NCBI RefSeq assembly: GCF_013410215.1
Contig: NZ_JACCFQ010000001.1
Span: forward strand, 2,294,001-2,358,000
Source: Nesterenkonia sandarakina
GTDB taxonomy: Bacteria; Actinomycetota; Actinomycetes; Actinomycetales; Micrococcaceae
DNA: 64,000 nucleotides
Direction of reading: 5' to 3'
The notes below the pieces were generated by a model. The model did not search any database. It saw only the letters and a list, made by a program, of their open reading frames with translations, and had not been told where the DNA came from. Position numbers and translations under genes: made by a program. Position 1 is the stretch's first letter; each line of letters begins with the position of its first letter. This document shows, one piece after another, positions 1-12,508 of this stretch.

Positions 1-274
1 CAAGGCACTTGCCGCGCGAGTCGAGCGGGCCCAGCTGAAGAAGGAGTTCGGCAACGGGGGCCTGAGCTTCGATCAGGTCCTGGAACGAGCGAGCAGCTCA
101 GAGGCGGTCGCTCGGCTGAAGACCCTGGAGCTGTTGGAATCCCTTCCCGGTGTGGGCCGGGTCACCGCCACCAAGGCGCTGGAAGACCTGGGGATCTCGG
201 TGAACCGGCGGCTCGGTGGGCTCGGGGTCAAGCAACGGCGAGCACTGAAGGAGTTTCTGGCAGAATTGGGGTGA
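1..274 (+). CDS. mihF: Integration host factor, actinobacterial type (MihF), 3' part
   Basis: Only the C-terminal 90 codons are in the window; the frame starts at base 2 and stops with TGA at 272-274. It encodes a small basic nucleoid protein that binds DNA and supports chromosome compaction and phage integration in mycobacteria and streptomycetes. The visible signature is the helix-two-turn-helix-like segment LLESLPGVGRVTA followed by GLGVKQRRALKEFL, which matches the family C-terminus. The location directly upstream of gmk and rpoZ is the conserved actinobacterial position, which strengthens the call. The missing N-terminus lies outside the window. Confidence 0.93.
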   Translation, partial: KALAARVERAQLKKEFGNGGLSFDQVLERASSSEAVARLKTLELLESLPGVGRVTATKALEDLGISVNRRLGGLGVKQRRALKEFLAELG

Positions 275-299
275 CCATCCATCCCAAGGAGCCAGTGCA

Positions 300-905
300 T
301 TGTCAGCAGTCCCCGGCAGTCCCGCCGTCACCGTGCTCGCCGGACCGACCTCCGTCGGGAAGTCGACGCTGAGCCGATTCATCCGCACCCACTACCCAGA
401 GGTGCACTTCTCGGTCTCCGCGACGACCCGCCCGCCGCGGCCCAGCGAGGTCGACGGTGTCGATTATCACTTCATCGAGCCTGCACGCTTCGATGAGCTC
501 GTCGCGCAGGGGGCGTTCCTGGAATGGGCGACCGTGCACGGCACGCACCGCTACGGCACGCTGCGCTCCACCGTGGACGCCGCTCTCGCCGCAGGGAAGC
601 TGGTCCTGCTCGAGATCGACCTGCAGGGAGCACGCCAGGTCAGAGCCACCATGCCGGAGGCGCAGTTCGTCTTCCTGGCGCCCCCGTCCTGGGAGGACCT
701 GGTGTCCCGACTGGTCGGTCGAGGCACCGAATCCGAGGAGGAACAGCAGCGCAGGCTGGAAACGGCTAAGATAGAGCTTGCTGCCGAGCAGGAATTCGAC
801 GTCTCGATCATCAACGACGAGCTCGACCGGGCCGCAGCCGAACTCGTAGCGCGCATGGGGTTCACCCATGCATCACCCCAATCTGAAGGACAACTCCCCA
901 AGTGA
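300..905 (+). CDS. gmk: Guanylate kinase
   Basis: Cytoplasmic enzyme that phosphorylates GMP (and dGMP) to GDP with ATP. The 201-residue protein has a P-loop GPTSVGKS at residues 15-22, the GMP-binding stretch [21 protein letters not shown], and the [12 protein letters not shown] segment of the lid/core region. Length is normal for the family. The start used is TTG at 300; no closer ATG or GTG keeps the P-loop, so a rare start is accepted with some doubt. The stop overlaps the GTG start of rpoZ (902), indicating translational coupling. Confidence 0.95.
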   Translation: MSAVPGSPAVTVLAGPTSVGKSTLSRFIRTHYPEVHFSVSATTRPPRPSEVDGVDYHFIEPARFDELVAQGAFLEWATVHGTHRYGTLRSTVDAALAAGKLVLLEIDLQGARQVRATMPEAQFVFLAPPSWEDLVSRLVGRGTESEEEQQRRLETAKIELAAEQEFDVSIINDELDRAAAELVARMGFTHASPQSEGQLPK

Positions 906-1165
906 CTGAGCAGACCGAAGGCATCATCTACCCGTCGATCGACTCCCTCCTGGAGAAGAGCGACTCGAAGTACTCGCTGGTCCTCTTCGCCTCGAAGCGC
1001 GCTCGCCAGATCAACGCGTACTACGCTCAGCTGCACGAGGGACTCTTCGAATACGTCGGGCCGCTGGTGGACACCAAGCTCAACGAGAAGTCGATGTCCA
1101 TCGCGCTGCGCGAGATCAACGAAGACCTGCTGGTCAACCACCCCGCGGTCAACCCCGCCTCCTGA
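902..1165 (+). CDS. rpoZ: RNA polymerase omega subunit
   Basis: Encodes the small omega subunit (87 residues) that helps fold and assemble the beta' subunit of RNA polymerase. The conserved core is seen as [20 protein letters not shown], then [12 protein letters not shown], and the actinobacterial C-terminal part with EYVGPLVD and [13 protein letters not shown]. It starts at GTG 902, overlapping the gmk stop by 4 bases (GTGA). Placement between gmk and coaBC is the usual actinobacterial order. Confidence 0.95.
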   Translation: MTEQTEGIIYPSIDSLLEKSDSKYSLVLFASKRARQINAYYAQLHEGLFEYVGPLVDTKLNEKSMSIALREINEDLLVNHPAVNPAS

Positions 1166-1197
1166 TCCCGCAGCACCCCGCGAGGTAATCTGGCCGG

Positions 1198-2493
1198 ATG
1201 CGCATCGTTCTAGGAGTCAGTGCCGGCATCGCCGCCTATAAGGCGGTCCACCTGCTGCGACTCATGCGGGAAGCCGGCCACCAGGTGGACGTGATCCCCA
1301 CTCCCGCGTCGGAGAAGTTCGTCGGGCGCGCCACCTGGGAGGCGATCAGCGGTCGGCCGGTCACCACCTCGGTCTTCTCCGGAGTCGATGAGGTCCGCCA
1401 TGTCCGGCTCGGTCAGGAGGCCGACCTGATCGTCGTCGCCCCCGCCACCGCCGACCTGCTGGCCAGGGCCCGTGCCGGCATGGCTGATGACCTCCTCACC
1501 ACCACGTTGCTGGCCACCGAGGCGCCGGTGCTGCTGGTGCCCGCCATGCACACCGAGATGTGGAACAGCGTGGCCACCGCCGAGAACGTCGAGGTCCTGC
1601 GCGGCCGAGGAACAGAGGTCATGGAGCCCGCGACAGGCAGGCTCACCGGCAAGGACACCGGGCCCGGTCGACTGCCCGAACCCGAGCAGATCTTCGAACG
1701 GGTCAGCGAGCTGATCGCCGAGATCCAAGGCCCGACCTACGCCTACGCCCCCCGTGCCGGGATCTTCTACGCCCCGGACCCCCAGGCGCAGCCCGCGCTG
1801 CAGGGTCGCAGCGTGGTGGTCACCGCCGGCGGCACCCGGGAGCCCCTGGACCCGGTGCGCTACCTGGGCAACCGATCCTCCGGCAAGCAAGGGATCGCCC
1901 TGGCCGAATCCGCCGCCGCCGCCGGGGCGCAGGTGCATCTGATCGCCGGCATCATGGACGTCGAAGCACCGGAGCACGTCGCGAACATCACCGTGGAGCG
2001 CATCGAGACGGCCGAGCAGCTGCAGGCCGCCGTCGGACGCCGCGCGCCGGAGGCCGACCTGCTGATCATGGCCGCCGCCGTCGCCGACTTCCGCCCCACC
2101 TCCTACGCGGCGCAGAAGATCAAGAAGACCGAGGACGGCGAGAACCCGGTGATCACCCTGGAGCGCAACCCCGACATCCTCGCCGAGACAGTCCAGAACC
2201 GGCGGTCCGCGGGCACCGGGCCAGGCGTCGTCGTCGGCTTCGCCGCAGAGACCGGCAGCGCCGAGGCCGATCCGCTCCAGCTTGCCCAGGCCAAGCTGCT
2301 GCGCAAGGGCTGTGACCTGCTGGTGCTCAACCAGGTGGGGGAGACACTGGTCTTCGGTCAGGATGAGACCGAGATCCACATCCTCACCTCGCCGACGCTC
2401 GCCGAGTCTTCCGCGCCGGTGACCACCCTGCGCGGAACCAAGCACCAGGCGGCCGAGGCGATCATCTCCGCGGCCGCCGCTTACCTCGTGTGA
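1198..2493 (+). CDS. coaBC: Bifunctional phosphopantothenoylcysteine decarboxylase / phosphopantothenate-cysteine ligase
   Basis: Performs two steps of coenzyme A synthesis: ligation of cysteine to 4'-phosphopantothenate (CoaB) and FMN-dependent decarboxylation (CoaC). The N-terminal flavoprotein domain (1 to about 175) has GVSAGIAAYKA, the likely catalytic His68 in HVRLG, PAMHTEMW at 114-121 and a GRLTGKDTGPGRLPEP loop. The loop lacks the cysteine found in the E. coli enzyme; from memory mycobacterial CoaBC has the same replacement. The C-terminal CoaB domain has TAGGTREPLDPVR, RSSGKQG, AAVADFRP and KIKK. 431 residues is normal. It sits 32 bases after rpoZ. Confidence 0.95.
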   Translation: MRIVLGVSAGIAAYKAVHLLRLMREAGHQVDVIPTPASEKFVGRATWEAISGRPVTTSVFSGVDEVRHVRLGQEADLIVVAPATADLLARARAGMADDLLTTTLLATEAPVLLVPAMHTEMWNSVATAENVEVLRGRGTEVMEPATGRLTGKDTGPGRLPEPEQIFERVSELIAEIQGPTYAYAPRAGIFYAPDPQAQPALQGRSVVVTAGGTREPLDPVRYLGNRSSGKQGIALAESAAAAGAQVHLIAGIMDVEAPEHVANITVERIETAEQLQAAVGRRAPEADLLIMAAAVADFRPTSYAAQKIKKTEDGENPVITLERNPDILAETVQNRRSAGTGPGVVVGFAAETGSAEADPLQLAQAKLLRKGCDLLVLNQVGETLVFGQDETEIHILTSPTLAESSAPVTTLRGTKHQAAEAIISAAAAYLV

Positions 2494-2537
2494 AGCAGGC
2501 TTCTCAGGTGCCGATCGGCCTGCCGTAGGATGACCGG

Positions 2538-3755
2538 GTGACGAATTCCAACACCCCCGCGGCTGGGTCCTCGCTGCGCCTGTTCAGCTCCGAATCTGTG
2601 ACCATCGGGCACCCGGACAAGATCTGTGACCAGATCTCCGATGCGATCCTCGACGCGATGCTCGCCGAGGACAAGAACTCCCGGGTGGCGGTGGAGACGC
2701 TGACCACCACCGGACTGGTGCATGTGGCCGGTGAGGTCACCACCTCCGGCTACGTGGAGATCCCGCAGATCGTGCGCAACACGCTGCTCGACATCGGCTA
2801 CGACTCCTCGGCCAACGGGTTCGACGGCGCCCGCTGCGGCGTCTCGATCTCGATCGGCCAGCAGTCCCCGGAGATCTTCGCCGGAGTGTTCAACTCCATG
2901 GAGGCCCGCGGCGGGGCAGAGGACCGCCGCGACGCCCAGGGCGCCGGTGACCAGGGCATCATGTTCGGCTACGCCACCAACGAGACCCCCAGCTACATGC
3001 CCAGCGCCATCTCGCTGGCCCACCAGCTCTCCGCCCAGCTGACTAAGGTCCGGCAGGACGGCCAGCTGGCCTATCTGCGGCCCGACGGCAAGACCCAGGT
3101 CACCATCGGCTACGACGGCGACCGCCCGGTCAGCCTCGACACCGTGGTGGTCTCCACACAGCACACCGCAGAGACCTCCCAGGAGCAGCTTCAGGCCGAG
3201 ATCAGCGATCAGGTCATCGCGCCGGTGCTGGAGCACACCGGGCTGGACCTGGGCGCGCTTTCGGAAATCATCAACCCCTCGGGTCCGTTCGTGGTCGGCG
3301 GCCCTGTGGGCGACGCCGGACTGACCGGACGCAAGATCATCGTGGACACCTATGGCGGATTCTCCCGCCACGGCGGCGGTGCCTTCTCCGGCAAGGATCC
3401 CTCGAAGGTGGACCGCTCCGCCGCCTACGCCATGCGCTGGGTCGCGAAGAACGTGGTCGCCGCCGGACTGGCCGACCGCGCCGAGATCCAGATCGCCTAC
3501 GCGATCGGACGCGCCCACCCGGTGGGCATCTACGTGGAGACCTTCGGCACCGAGAAGGTGGATCCGACGCAGATCTCGGCCGCGATCGACGCCGTCTTCG
3601 ACCTGCGCCCACTGGGCATCATCGAAGACCTGGACCTGCTGCGTCCGATCTACCGTGAGACCTCCAGGAACGGCCACTTCGGCCGCGACGGCGAGAACTT
3701 CCCCTGGGAGCGCCTAGACCGGGTCGAGGCGCTGAAGTCCTTCTTCAACGCCTGA
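2538..3755 (+). CDS. metK: S-adenosylmethionine synthetase
   Basis: Makes S-adenosylmethionine from methionine and ATP in the cytoplasm. The 405-residue protein shows [17 protein letters not shown] near the N-terminus (methionine and metal binding), [16 protein letters not shown] in the centre (family signature 1) and [19 protein letters not shown] (signature 2, P-loop-like). Starts at GTG 2538, 44 bases after coaBC. There is no room for a SAM riboswitch in that gap, so expression probably depends on the upstream operon. Confidence 0.96.
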   Translation: MTNSNTPAAGSSLRLFSSESVTIGHPDKICDQISDAILDAMLAEDKNSRVAVETLTTTGLVHVAGEVTTSGYVEIPQIVRNTLLDIGYDSSANGFDGARCGVSISIGQQSPEIFAGVFNSMEARGGAEDRRDAQGAGDQGIMFGYATNETPSYMPSAISLAHQLSAQLTKVRQDGQLAYLRPDGKTQVTIGYDGDRPVSLDTVVVSTQHTAETSQEQLQAEISDQVIAPVLEHTGLDLGALSEIINPSGPFVVGGPVGDAGLTGRKIIVDTYGGFSRHGGGAFSGKDPSKVDRSAAYAMRWVAKNVVAAGLADRAEIQIAYAIGRAHPVGIYVETFGTEKVDPTQISAAIDAVFDLRPLGIIEDLDLLRPIYRETSRNGHFGRDGENFPWERLDRVEALKSFFNA

Positions 3756-3792
3756 CCCGGCTGAGTCCGCCCCGGGATCACTCAGCGCTGAC

Positions 3793-3817
3793 CTGACTCA
3801 GTGAAGATCTCAGTCAG
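3793..3817. terminator. Candidate terminator hairpin between metK and the VTT-domain gene
   Basis: Between the converging genes metK and the VTT-domain gene, CTGACTCAG at 3793-3801 can pair with CTCAGTCAG at 3809-3817 with one mismatch around a 7-base loop. There is no clear T tract, so this is only a candidate for a shared terminator. Confidence 0.3.
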
Positions 3818-3863
3818 CAGGCGCTGCAGCGCCGCTTCCCGGGGGCCACGACGGACCAGCCAC

Positions 3864-4559
3864 TCAGTCAGCGGTTGATTCAGCGCCCGGCAGGCGGTGG
3901 TTGGAGCTGCCGCGCCAGCTGCGGTAGGCCCAGATGGTCATAGCGATCACCACGGCCCAGGACACGCCGATCACCACGCCGTTGACGATGGTGCGATCAG
4001 CGATGAACGCTCCCAGCGCCACGAGCGAGACCTGTCCCGGCACGGTGGAGATCATGCTGGCCACCACGAAGTCGCGCTGGGAGACGCCGAAGGCACCGCT
4101 GCCGTAGTTCACCGGCCAATAGGGGACCCCCGGGGTGAGCCGCAGAGCGAAGACGGCCTCGAACCCGGCGTCGTGAAGATGGGACTCCACCTTCTCGCCA
4201 TGGGAGCCCAGCAACTTCCGCACGGCCTGGGTGCCAAGGAGTCGGGCCAGGTGGTACGCGGCGAAGCAGCCGATGAGCACTCCGATCACCGAGAGCAGGC
4301 TTCCTTCCAGCGTGCCGAAGATCAGTCCGCCGCTGACCGCCATGACGGTGACCGGGATCGGCGTCATCGCCACCACGGCGTAGAGCGCGATGAACACCAT
4401 CCAACCGGCCCAGCCGTAGTCCTCGATGCGCTGCTGGAGCTCATCCAAGGGAGGCAGTCGCAGGTTGAAGGCGGCATAGATCATGCCTGCCAGCACTGCC
4501 ACGAGCAGCGCGTTGCGGATGAAGGAGCCCCAGGCGGGACCGAGGGCTTTCTGACTCAT
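3864..4559 (-). CDS. VTT-domain (TVP38/TMEM64, DedA-like) membrane protein
   Basis: Multi-pass inner-membrane protein of about 231 residues in the SNARE-associated/VTT family; family members are implicated in lipid scrambling or transport, but the substrate here is unknown. Visible are several hydrophobic segments, the family-like GGLIFGTLEGSLLSVIG re-entrant region, and the FALRLTPGVPYWPVNYGSGA segment, which corresponds to the conserved R-x-x-P-x-x-P motif zone. ATG 4559 is preferred over ATG 4577 because an AGAG lies about 8 bases before it; the choice is uncertain. It converges on metK. Confidence 0.8.
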   Translation of the reverse strand: MSQKALGPAWGSFIRNALLVAVLAGMIYAAFNLRLPPLDELQQRIEDYGWAGWMVFIALYAVVAMTPIPVTVMAVSGGLIFGTLEGSLLSVIGVLIGCFAAYHLARLLGTQAVRKLLGSHGEKVESHLHDAGFEAVFALRLTPGVPYWPVNYGSGAFGVSQRDFVVASMISTVPGQVSLVALGAFIADRTIVNGVVIGVSWAVVIAMTIWAYRSWRGSSNHRLPGAESTAD

Positions 4560-4657
4560 TAGCGCAACTCTACGCATCTGTGCGTGTCCGTGCCGAGCGA
4601 TACGATCGCAAGGCAGCAGAAATCTCGTGAAGATCTCGGTGAAAGGGGTGGATCAGC

Positions 4658-6676
4658 GTGGGTCAGGAGCCGGCATCCCAGGCAGGGCAGCCGTCGAACC
4701 AACCTGCCCTGCTGGACTCGCTGGCGCCCCAGCCGGCTCCGCAGCTGCCCGCCGGGGCCACGGAGGACCTGCCCGTGGCCGAAGTCCTGCTGGAATCCGC
4801 CGTTCCGCACCTCGACCGTCCCTTCGACTACGTGGTGCCCATCGATCTGGCGGAGAAGATCGTGCCCGGGTCCCGGGTCAAGCTGCGGTTCTCCGGACGG
4901 GAGATGACCGGTTACGTCCTGCGCCGGAAGCAGGAGCCCTCCACCGCCTCCCGGCTCTCGCTGATCACCAAGCTCGTCACCGCCCTGCCGGTGCTCTCCG
5001 AGGACATTCTCCAGCTCTCGCAGCAGGTCGCGGAACGTGGAGCCGGGGTCACCGCAGACGTGCTGCGCGCAGCCATCCCGCCACGGGCAGCGCGGGTGGA
5101 GAAGGACTTCGCCGGCCTGCGCGTCCCCGAGGTCCAGCTTGACCCGGGAAACCCGCGACCCCGCAGCGCCGCACTGGCGCTGAAGTCCTACGGCGAGCAG
5201 TCCTGGACGGCGCAGGTCTTGGACCGGGTGCGGGAGTGTGTTGCGGGGGAGGGGGACGCCGTCGTCGTCGTTCCGGACCAGCGCGACGTCGAAGCCCTCA
5301 TGGAGGTGCTCACCGGCTCACTGGGCAGCGGGGTCGCGGTCCAGCTGACCGCAGAGATGGGCCCTTCGGCGCGCTACCGGTCCTTCCTGCAGCTGCGCTA
5401 TGGACAAGCCCGGGTGGCAGTGGGCACCCGGTCCGCCGTCTTCGCTCCGGTGGCTCGGCTCCGGCTGCTGATGGTCTTCGAAGACGCCGAGCAGACCCAC
5501 GCCGCGCCCCGGGCTCCCTACCACCATGTCCGCGAGGTGGCGCTGCTGCGCACCGTGCAGACCGGTGCGGAGCTGGTGTTCCTCTCCACCTCCCGGAGCC
5601 TGGAGGTGCAGCGACTCGTCGAACGCGGCTGGCTGACCGAGGTGGCACCCGAGCGTGAGGAGCGCCGCGGCGTCGCGCCCCGGATGATCGCCACGGCAGA
5701 CTCCTATGAGCAGGAGCGCGAACCGGCCTTCCGGCAGGCCCGACTCCCCGCTGCCGCGTATAAGGCCGCCAGGGACGGTCTGCAGCACGGGCCGGTGCTG
5801 GTGCAGGTCGCGCGCAGCGGGTTCATCCCAGCGGTGCTCTGTGAGCGGTGCCGCAGCCGCCAGCAGTGCCCGCAGTGCCATGGACCGTTGAGCCTGCCGG
5901 CCCACCACGGGCAGTCCCGGACGCTGAAATGCCGCTGGTGCGGGCTGCACCATCGGGATCACCGCTGCACCGAGTGCGGGTCCACCACCTTCCGTGCCGG
6001 CACTCGCGGGGCCGATCGCACCGCCCAGGAGCTGGGCCGCGCCTTCCCGAACACCCCGGTGATCTCCTCCACCTCTGATCACCCGATCGCCGAGGTCGGC
6101 CAGGAGCCGGCCCTGGTGGTCAGCACCCCGGGGGTGGAGCCGGTGGCGCAGACCGGCTATGCCACAGCCCTGCTGCTCGACGGAGACACCCAGCTCAGCC
6201 GCGAGGGTCTGGACGTGCCGCGCCGGGTGCTCTCCCGCTGGTTCCGCGCCGCCTCCCTGGTGCGCCCGCACAAGACTCACGGTGGCACCGTGGTGATCAC
6301 CGCCGAGGCGGAGGACCTCACTGCCGCACTGGTGCGCTGGGACCCCGTGGGCTATGCCCGCAGAGAGCTCTACAACCGTCTGGAGCTCGGGCTGCCCCCG
6401 GCGCAACGGATGCTCAGCCTCACCGGTGACCCCGCAGAGGCCGAGGCGTTCCTGGTCCAGGTGCAGCTGCCGGAGGGACGTTCCTGGATCGGCCCGGCCC
6501 CGCTGGAGGATGGTCGGCACCGGTATCTGTTGTTCTTCGGCTATGCCGAGGCCGCCAACGTGGTCACCGAGATCCGAAGGATCCGGCGCACACACAGCGC
6601 CGCACCCCCCGGCGCGGCGCGCGGCGGCCGGGGCCTGCGGATCGCGCTGGATGACATCGAGAGTCTCCAGTTCTGA
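4658..6676 (+). CDS. priA: Primosomal protein N' (PriA), actinobacterial type without a P-loop
   Basis: Replication-restart protein related to the PriA helicase. The N-terminal 3'-DNA-binding domain is clear (AEVLLESAVPHLDRPFDYVV, GSRVKLRFSGREMTGYV). The zinc-binding cluster lies mid-protein with paired cysteines in CERCRSRQQCPQC and CRWCG...CTECG. The region where Walker A should be reads CVAGEGDAVVVVPDQ and has no GxGKT/S motif, so ATP-driven unwinding is doubtful; from family knowledge this is usual in actinobacteria. GTG 4658 follows an AAAGGGG at 4642-4648. 672 residues is normal. The following gene is not fmt, which often comes next. Confidence 0.92.
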   Translation: MGQEPASQAGQPSNQPALLDSLAPQPAPQLPAGATEDLPVAEVLLESAVPHLDRPFDYVVPIDLAEKIVPGSRVKLRFSGREMTGYVLRRKQEPSTASRLSLITKLVTALPVLSEDILQLSQQVAERGAGVTADVLRAAIPPRAARVEKDFAGLRVPEVQLDPGNPRPRSAALALKSYGEQSWTAQVLDRVRECVAGEGDAVVVVPDQRDVEALMEVLTGSLGSGVAVQLTAEMGPSARYRSFLQLRYGQARVAVGTRSAVFAPVARLRLLMVFEDAEQTHAAPRAPYHHVREVALLRTVQTGAELVFLSTSRSLEVQRLVERGWLTEVAPEREERRGVAPRMIATADSYEQEREPAFRQARLPAAAYKAARDGLQHGPVLVQVARSGFIPAVLCERCRSRQQCPQCHGPLSLPAHHGQSRTLKCRWCGLHHRDHRCTECGSTTFRAGTRGADRTAQELGRAFPNTPVISSTSDHPIAEVGQEPALVVSTPGVEPVAQTGYATALLLDGDTQLSREGLDVPRRVLSRWFRAASLVRPHKTHGGTVVITAEAEDLTAALVRWDPVGYARRELYNRLELGLPPAQRMLSLTGDPAEAEAFLVQVQLPEGRSWIGPAPLEDGRHRYLLFFGYAEAANVVTEIRRIRRTHSAAPPGAARGGRGLRIALDDIESLQF

Positions 6677-6715
6677 TCGGCACATCAGTGCGGCAGCAAC
6701 GGATCTTGCCGGCGC

Positions 6716-7759
6716 TCAGTCCAACCCGGCGACGAAGCGGCGCAGCGCCCGGCCCGCCTGGGCCGGCTTCTCGTAGTGCAGCAGATGACCGGTGCCGCGC
6801 AGCACCTCGGAGGAAGCCTGCGGCAGCATCCGGCGCAGACGCCGCTGCCCAGCGGGAGTGCTCAACTGATCCTGTGCGCCCGGCACCAAGAGCACCGGCA
6901 GATCCAGACTGGGCGCGAACTCCGTGACGGTGTGCCTGCTGGAGGCTCGATACGCCTGCAGCAGGGTGCCGGGATCCGAATAGCCGCTGAAGTACCGCCG
7001 GTGCTGGTCCTTGATGTAGGCCACCTGTTCCGGGGCGCGGGCGAGAATCATCGACGCGTTGGTGACCGCCTGCGCCGCCGAGGATCGCAGCAGGACCTGC
7101 GCCCACGGTGCAGGCAGCCTGCCGCTGGCGCGGTAGTAGAGGTCCACTGCGGCCGCCCCCGGCAGCAGGGAGCCGGTGAAGATGTCATTGCTGATCGGGG
7201 CGAAGAGGACCAGACCCGCCCAGCGTCGGGACTGCGATGACCCTGGCGCCGGATCGGCCGGCAGGGTCTGCGCAGCGTGCGCCGCTGGGTTGGTCTGCGC
7301 AGCGTGCGCCGCGACGATGATCGAGCCGAAGGAGTGGCCGACCAGCACATCGCTGGGTCCCAGGTCCAGCGCCTGGGCCAGCGCCTCCACGCAGGCGGCG
7401 TAGGCTCCGAGGGTATGCTCCGCGAGGTCCCCCGCGCCGCGTCGCAGCGGCGGCGTCGCGCCGAAGCCCGGCAGATCTGGGACGAAGATCTCGAACTCGG
7501 GCAGCGCGTCGACGATCAGCGCCATCCCATGATGATCCCCGCGGAACCCGTGGATCAGCAGCAGCCGCCGGGCGGGTCGCGCCGAGTTTACCGGTGCGGA
7601 CACCTGGGCGGGGTAGTGCCAGACTGCCGCGGCGGTGCTCAGCCGGGCCGCGCCGTCGTCCTCGGGGGCCTGGCCGTCAGACTGGGGGCAGGCAAAGTCC
7701 AGCGCGACGTCTCGTCTGATGCCACTTCGGGCTGGGTGCTCGGTCCAGGTGCGGATCAC
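6716..7759 (-). CDS. Alpha/beta hydrolase
   Basis: 347-residue cytoplasmic hydrolase of the alpha/beta fold; substrate unknown. The oxyanion-hole region is LLIHGFRGDHHG, the nucleophile elbow is GHSFG with the serine in the centre, the acid is in VPGAQDQLSTPAGQ and the histidine is in GTGHLLHYEKP, so the triad looks intact. A short internal duplication (AAHAAQTNPAAHAAQTLP) lies in the cap region. Divergent from leuS with 77 bases between the starts, so the two promoters must share that space. Confidence 0.85.
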   Translation of the reverse strand: MIRTWTEHPARSGIRRDVALDFACPQSDGQAPEDDGAARLSTAAAVWHYPAQVSAPVNSARPARRLLLIHGFRGDHHGMALIVDALPEFEIFVPDLPGFGATPPLRRGAGDLAEHTLGAYAACVEALAQALDLGPSDVLVGHSFGSIIVAAHAAQTNPAAHAAQTLPADPAPGSSQSRRWAGLVLFAPISNDIFTGSLLPGAAAVDLYYRASGRLPAPWAQVLLRSSAAQAVTNASMILARAPEQVAYIKDQHRRYFSGYSDPGTLLQAYRASSRHTVTEFAPSLDLPVLLVPGAQDQLSTPAGQRRLRRMLPQASSEVLRGTGHLLHYEKPAQAGRALRRFVAGLD

Positions 7760-7836
7760 TGGCCCAGCCTAGCGGGGAACTCAATTAGACTGGCGGGGTC
7801 CAAGATACGACCCGACGACGACGAGGTGCCCCCCAG

Positions 7837-10388
<2,552 letters not shown>

Positions 10389-10389
<1 letters not shown>

Positions 10390-11390
10390 TGAACCCCCGG
10401 CCGGCAGAACGCTGCCAGCAGAGTCTGGCCCGATGGCGCAGCGCCCTCGAGGCCGACCTGCTGGCACGGCGGGCTGCCGTGCCGGGGCGCAGACCCCACC
10501 TGCGCCGCAGGAAGGGGCGCATCGCGGTGGTCACGGACTCCTCCTCCTCACTTCCGGTGGATCGCGGCACCCAGGAGGTGCTGCTGGGTCCCGTCGGGAC
10601 GAACATCATCTCGGTGCCGATCCCGGTGATGATCGGGGACCAGATCTACCCGGAGACCAGCCCTGACCTGGACCGGGATCTTCCGATGGCGTTGGCCGTG
10701 GGCAGTCCGGTGCGCACGTCTCGGCCGTCCCCGGGACGATTGATGCAGGCCTATCAGGCCTTGCAGGCTCAGGGCTACGCCGGGGTCGTGTCGATCCACC
10801 TCTCGGCGAAGCTCTCGGGCACCGTGGAGGCGGCTCGGCTCGCTGCGGGTCAGCTGGACTTCCCGGTCACCGTGATCGATTCCGGACAGGCAGGTCTGGG
10901 ACTAGGACACGCGGTGATCGACGCGGCGATCACCGCCCAGCTCGGCGGGTCCCCGGCGTCGGTGGCGGAGGCCGCCACGCGCAGCGCCGAGCAGGCCGAG
11001 TCGCTCTTCGTGCTGCCGAACCTGGACCAGCTGCGCCGCGGCGGCCGGATCAATGCGATGTCCACGCTGATCGGCGGGCTGCTCTGGGTCAAGCCGCTGC
11101 TGCAGCTCGTCGAGGGGGAGATCCACCCTGTCGAGCGACCCCGCACCATGCCACGGGCGCTGGAGCGGCTCCAGGACCGGGTCGCGCAGCAGGCCCACGG
11201 CATGACCGCCCCGCGCCTCGCCGTGCACGGGTTCGGCAACCAGGCCCAGGCCTTGGAGCTTGCCGAGGCGCTGGGTCCGCTCTCGGCCAGCCCGATACCA
11301 GTGGTGGACCTTCCCCCCGTGCTCGCCGCCCATCTCGGTCTGGGTGCTCTCGCGGTGTCACTGAACCCGGAACTTCCCGGCACCCGCTGA
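10389..11390 (+). CDS. DegV family protein (fatty-acid-binding type)
   Basis: 333-residue protein of the DegV/FakB family, which binds a fatty acid and in firmicutes presents it to a fatty-acid kinase. The N-terminal domain carries IAVVTDSSSSLPVD and the lipid-headgroup motif area VRTSRPSPGRLMQAYQ; VSIHLSAKLSGTVEAARLA and VIDSGQAGLGLGHAV are also conserved. The start is ATG 10389, sharing its A with the leuS stop. A longer frame running back into leuS is not needed. The N-terminal 40 residues are Arg-rich and could be shorter in vivo. It precedes the comEA-comEC pair. Confidence 0.87.
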
Positions 11391-11412
11391 CTCACCCATA
11401 GGCCCGGCTGTT

Positions 11413-11431
11413 GGCCCGGTGGCGCCGGGCC
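11413..11431. terminator. GC-rich hairpin after the DegV gene
   Basis: GGCCCGG at 11413-11419 pairs perfectly with CCGGGCC at 11425-11431 around a 5-base loop, 23 bases after the DegV stop. No T tract follows, so attenuation or termination is only possible, not shown. Confidence 0.3.
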
Positions 11432-11548
11432 GGCTTGGCGCCCAGCGGGGCCCGGGGGTTTGCCCCAGCCATCCGCCGACGACCCCGTGGCCCTCCGCTG
11501 CGCACAGCAGAGGTCCTTCCGGGCCGCCCAGCGGTGAAGGCTTCTAGC

Positions 11549-12508
11549 GTGTCCGTCATGGAGGTCTGGCCTGAGGATCAGTTGACGAGGCGCGAGCGGC
11601 TGCGCGCGGACCGGGAGCGTGAGCACTCCGCTCCGGCGCGCATCCGGTTGAGACTTGCCGGAGTGCTCGTGATCGTCATCGGTCTGCTGACCTGGCTGGC
11701 GGTCTCCTGGCTCGCGGGTCTCTCGGAGCACTCAGCTGTGCCGGATCCACCACAGCCAGGGCAGGGCCAGCCCGGCCTCGGCGCATCTGAGAATCCCGCG
11801 CAGGCCAGCGGGCCCCGGCAGCCGCAGGGCGCAGGGGTCGCTGACCCGGGTCAGGGCGCTGGGTTGTCGCAGACACCGGATGCGCCCGGGAACGCTCGGA
11901 CCCCGCTGGGAGCACCTGAGGCGCAGGACGCGAGCCCGGTAGTGGTCCACGTCGGCGGAGCCGTCGAGTCCCCGGGTGTGGTGGAGCTCAGCGCCGGTGC
12001 GCGAGTACATGAGGCGATCGAGGCTGCCGGCGGGATGACCTCCAAGGCAGACCCCGGTGGTTTGAACCTCGCCACGCCGGTCCAGGACGGTGCGCTGATC
12101 TGGGTGCCCACACCGGAGGAGCTCAAGGCGGGGACAGGGCCACCGGCGGCTGGAGCGACAGGTGCTCCCGGGCCGAACGTGGGAGCAGGTGATGGGGCCG
12201 GTCAGGGGACCGGGCCGGAGGTCGGGCAAGGGGCGCCGCCCGGGTCTGGGCAAGGGGCTGGAGATGGCTCGGGGAAAGGTTCTGGAGAAGGGGCAGCGGT
12301 CGGGGCGGGGGCTGGGGAGCTGATCAACCTCAATACGGCCGATGCGGCGACCTTGGATGAGCTGCCGGGGATCGGCCCCGCGCTCTCGCAGCGGATCATC
12401 GACCACCGCGAGACCAACGGGGCCTTCGGCTCCTTGGAGGAGCTCGCGGGGGTCAGCGGGATCGGGCCGGTGATCTTGGCAGATGTGGAGGGTCTGGTGA
12501 CCTGGTGA
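11549..12508 (+). CDS. comEA: Competence protein ComEA, membrane-anchored DNA receptor
   Basis: Binds incoming double-stranded DNA outside the membrane during natural transformation. Domains in order: a basic cytoplasmic N-terminus, one membrane segment (LAGVLVIVIGLLTWLAVSWL), a Pro/Gly/Gln-rich spacer, an SLBB domain (VVVHVGGAVESPGVVELS to GALIWVPTPEE), a Gly-rich low-complexity linker, and a C-terminal helix-hairpin-helix pair (LINLNTADAATLDELPGIG and ELAGVSGIGPVILADV). GTG 11549 has GAAGG 8 bases upstream; ATG 11558 is the alternative. The frame is open further upstream to 11411 but lacks family similarity. The stop overlaps comEC. Confidence 0.88.
   Translation: MSVMEVWPEDQLTRRERLRADREREHSAPARIRLRLAGVLVIVIGLLTWLAVSWLAGLSEHSAVPDPPQPGQGQPGLGASENPAQASGPRQPQGAGVADPGQGAGLSQTPDAPGNARTPLGAPEAQDASPVVVHVGGAVESPGVVELSAGARVHEAIEAAGGMTSKADPGGLNLATPVQDGALIWVPTPEELKAGTGPPAAGATGAPGPNVGAGDGAGQGTGPEVGQGAPPGSGQGAGDGSGKGSGEGAAVGAGAGELINLNTADAATLDELPGIGPALSQRIIDHRETNGAFGSLEELAGVSGIGPVILADVEGLVTW

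Noticed and set aside
7760-7836. T-box leader for leuS
   Set aside because: The gap is only 77 bases and lacks the T-box sequence; too short for the structure.
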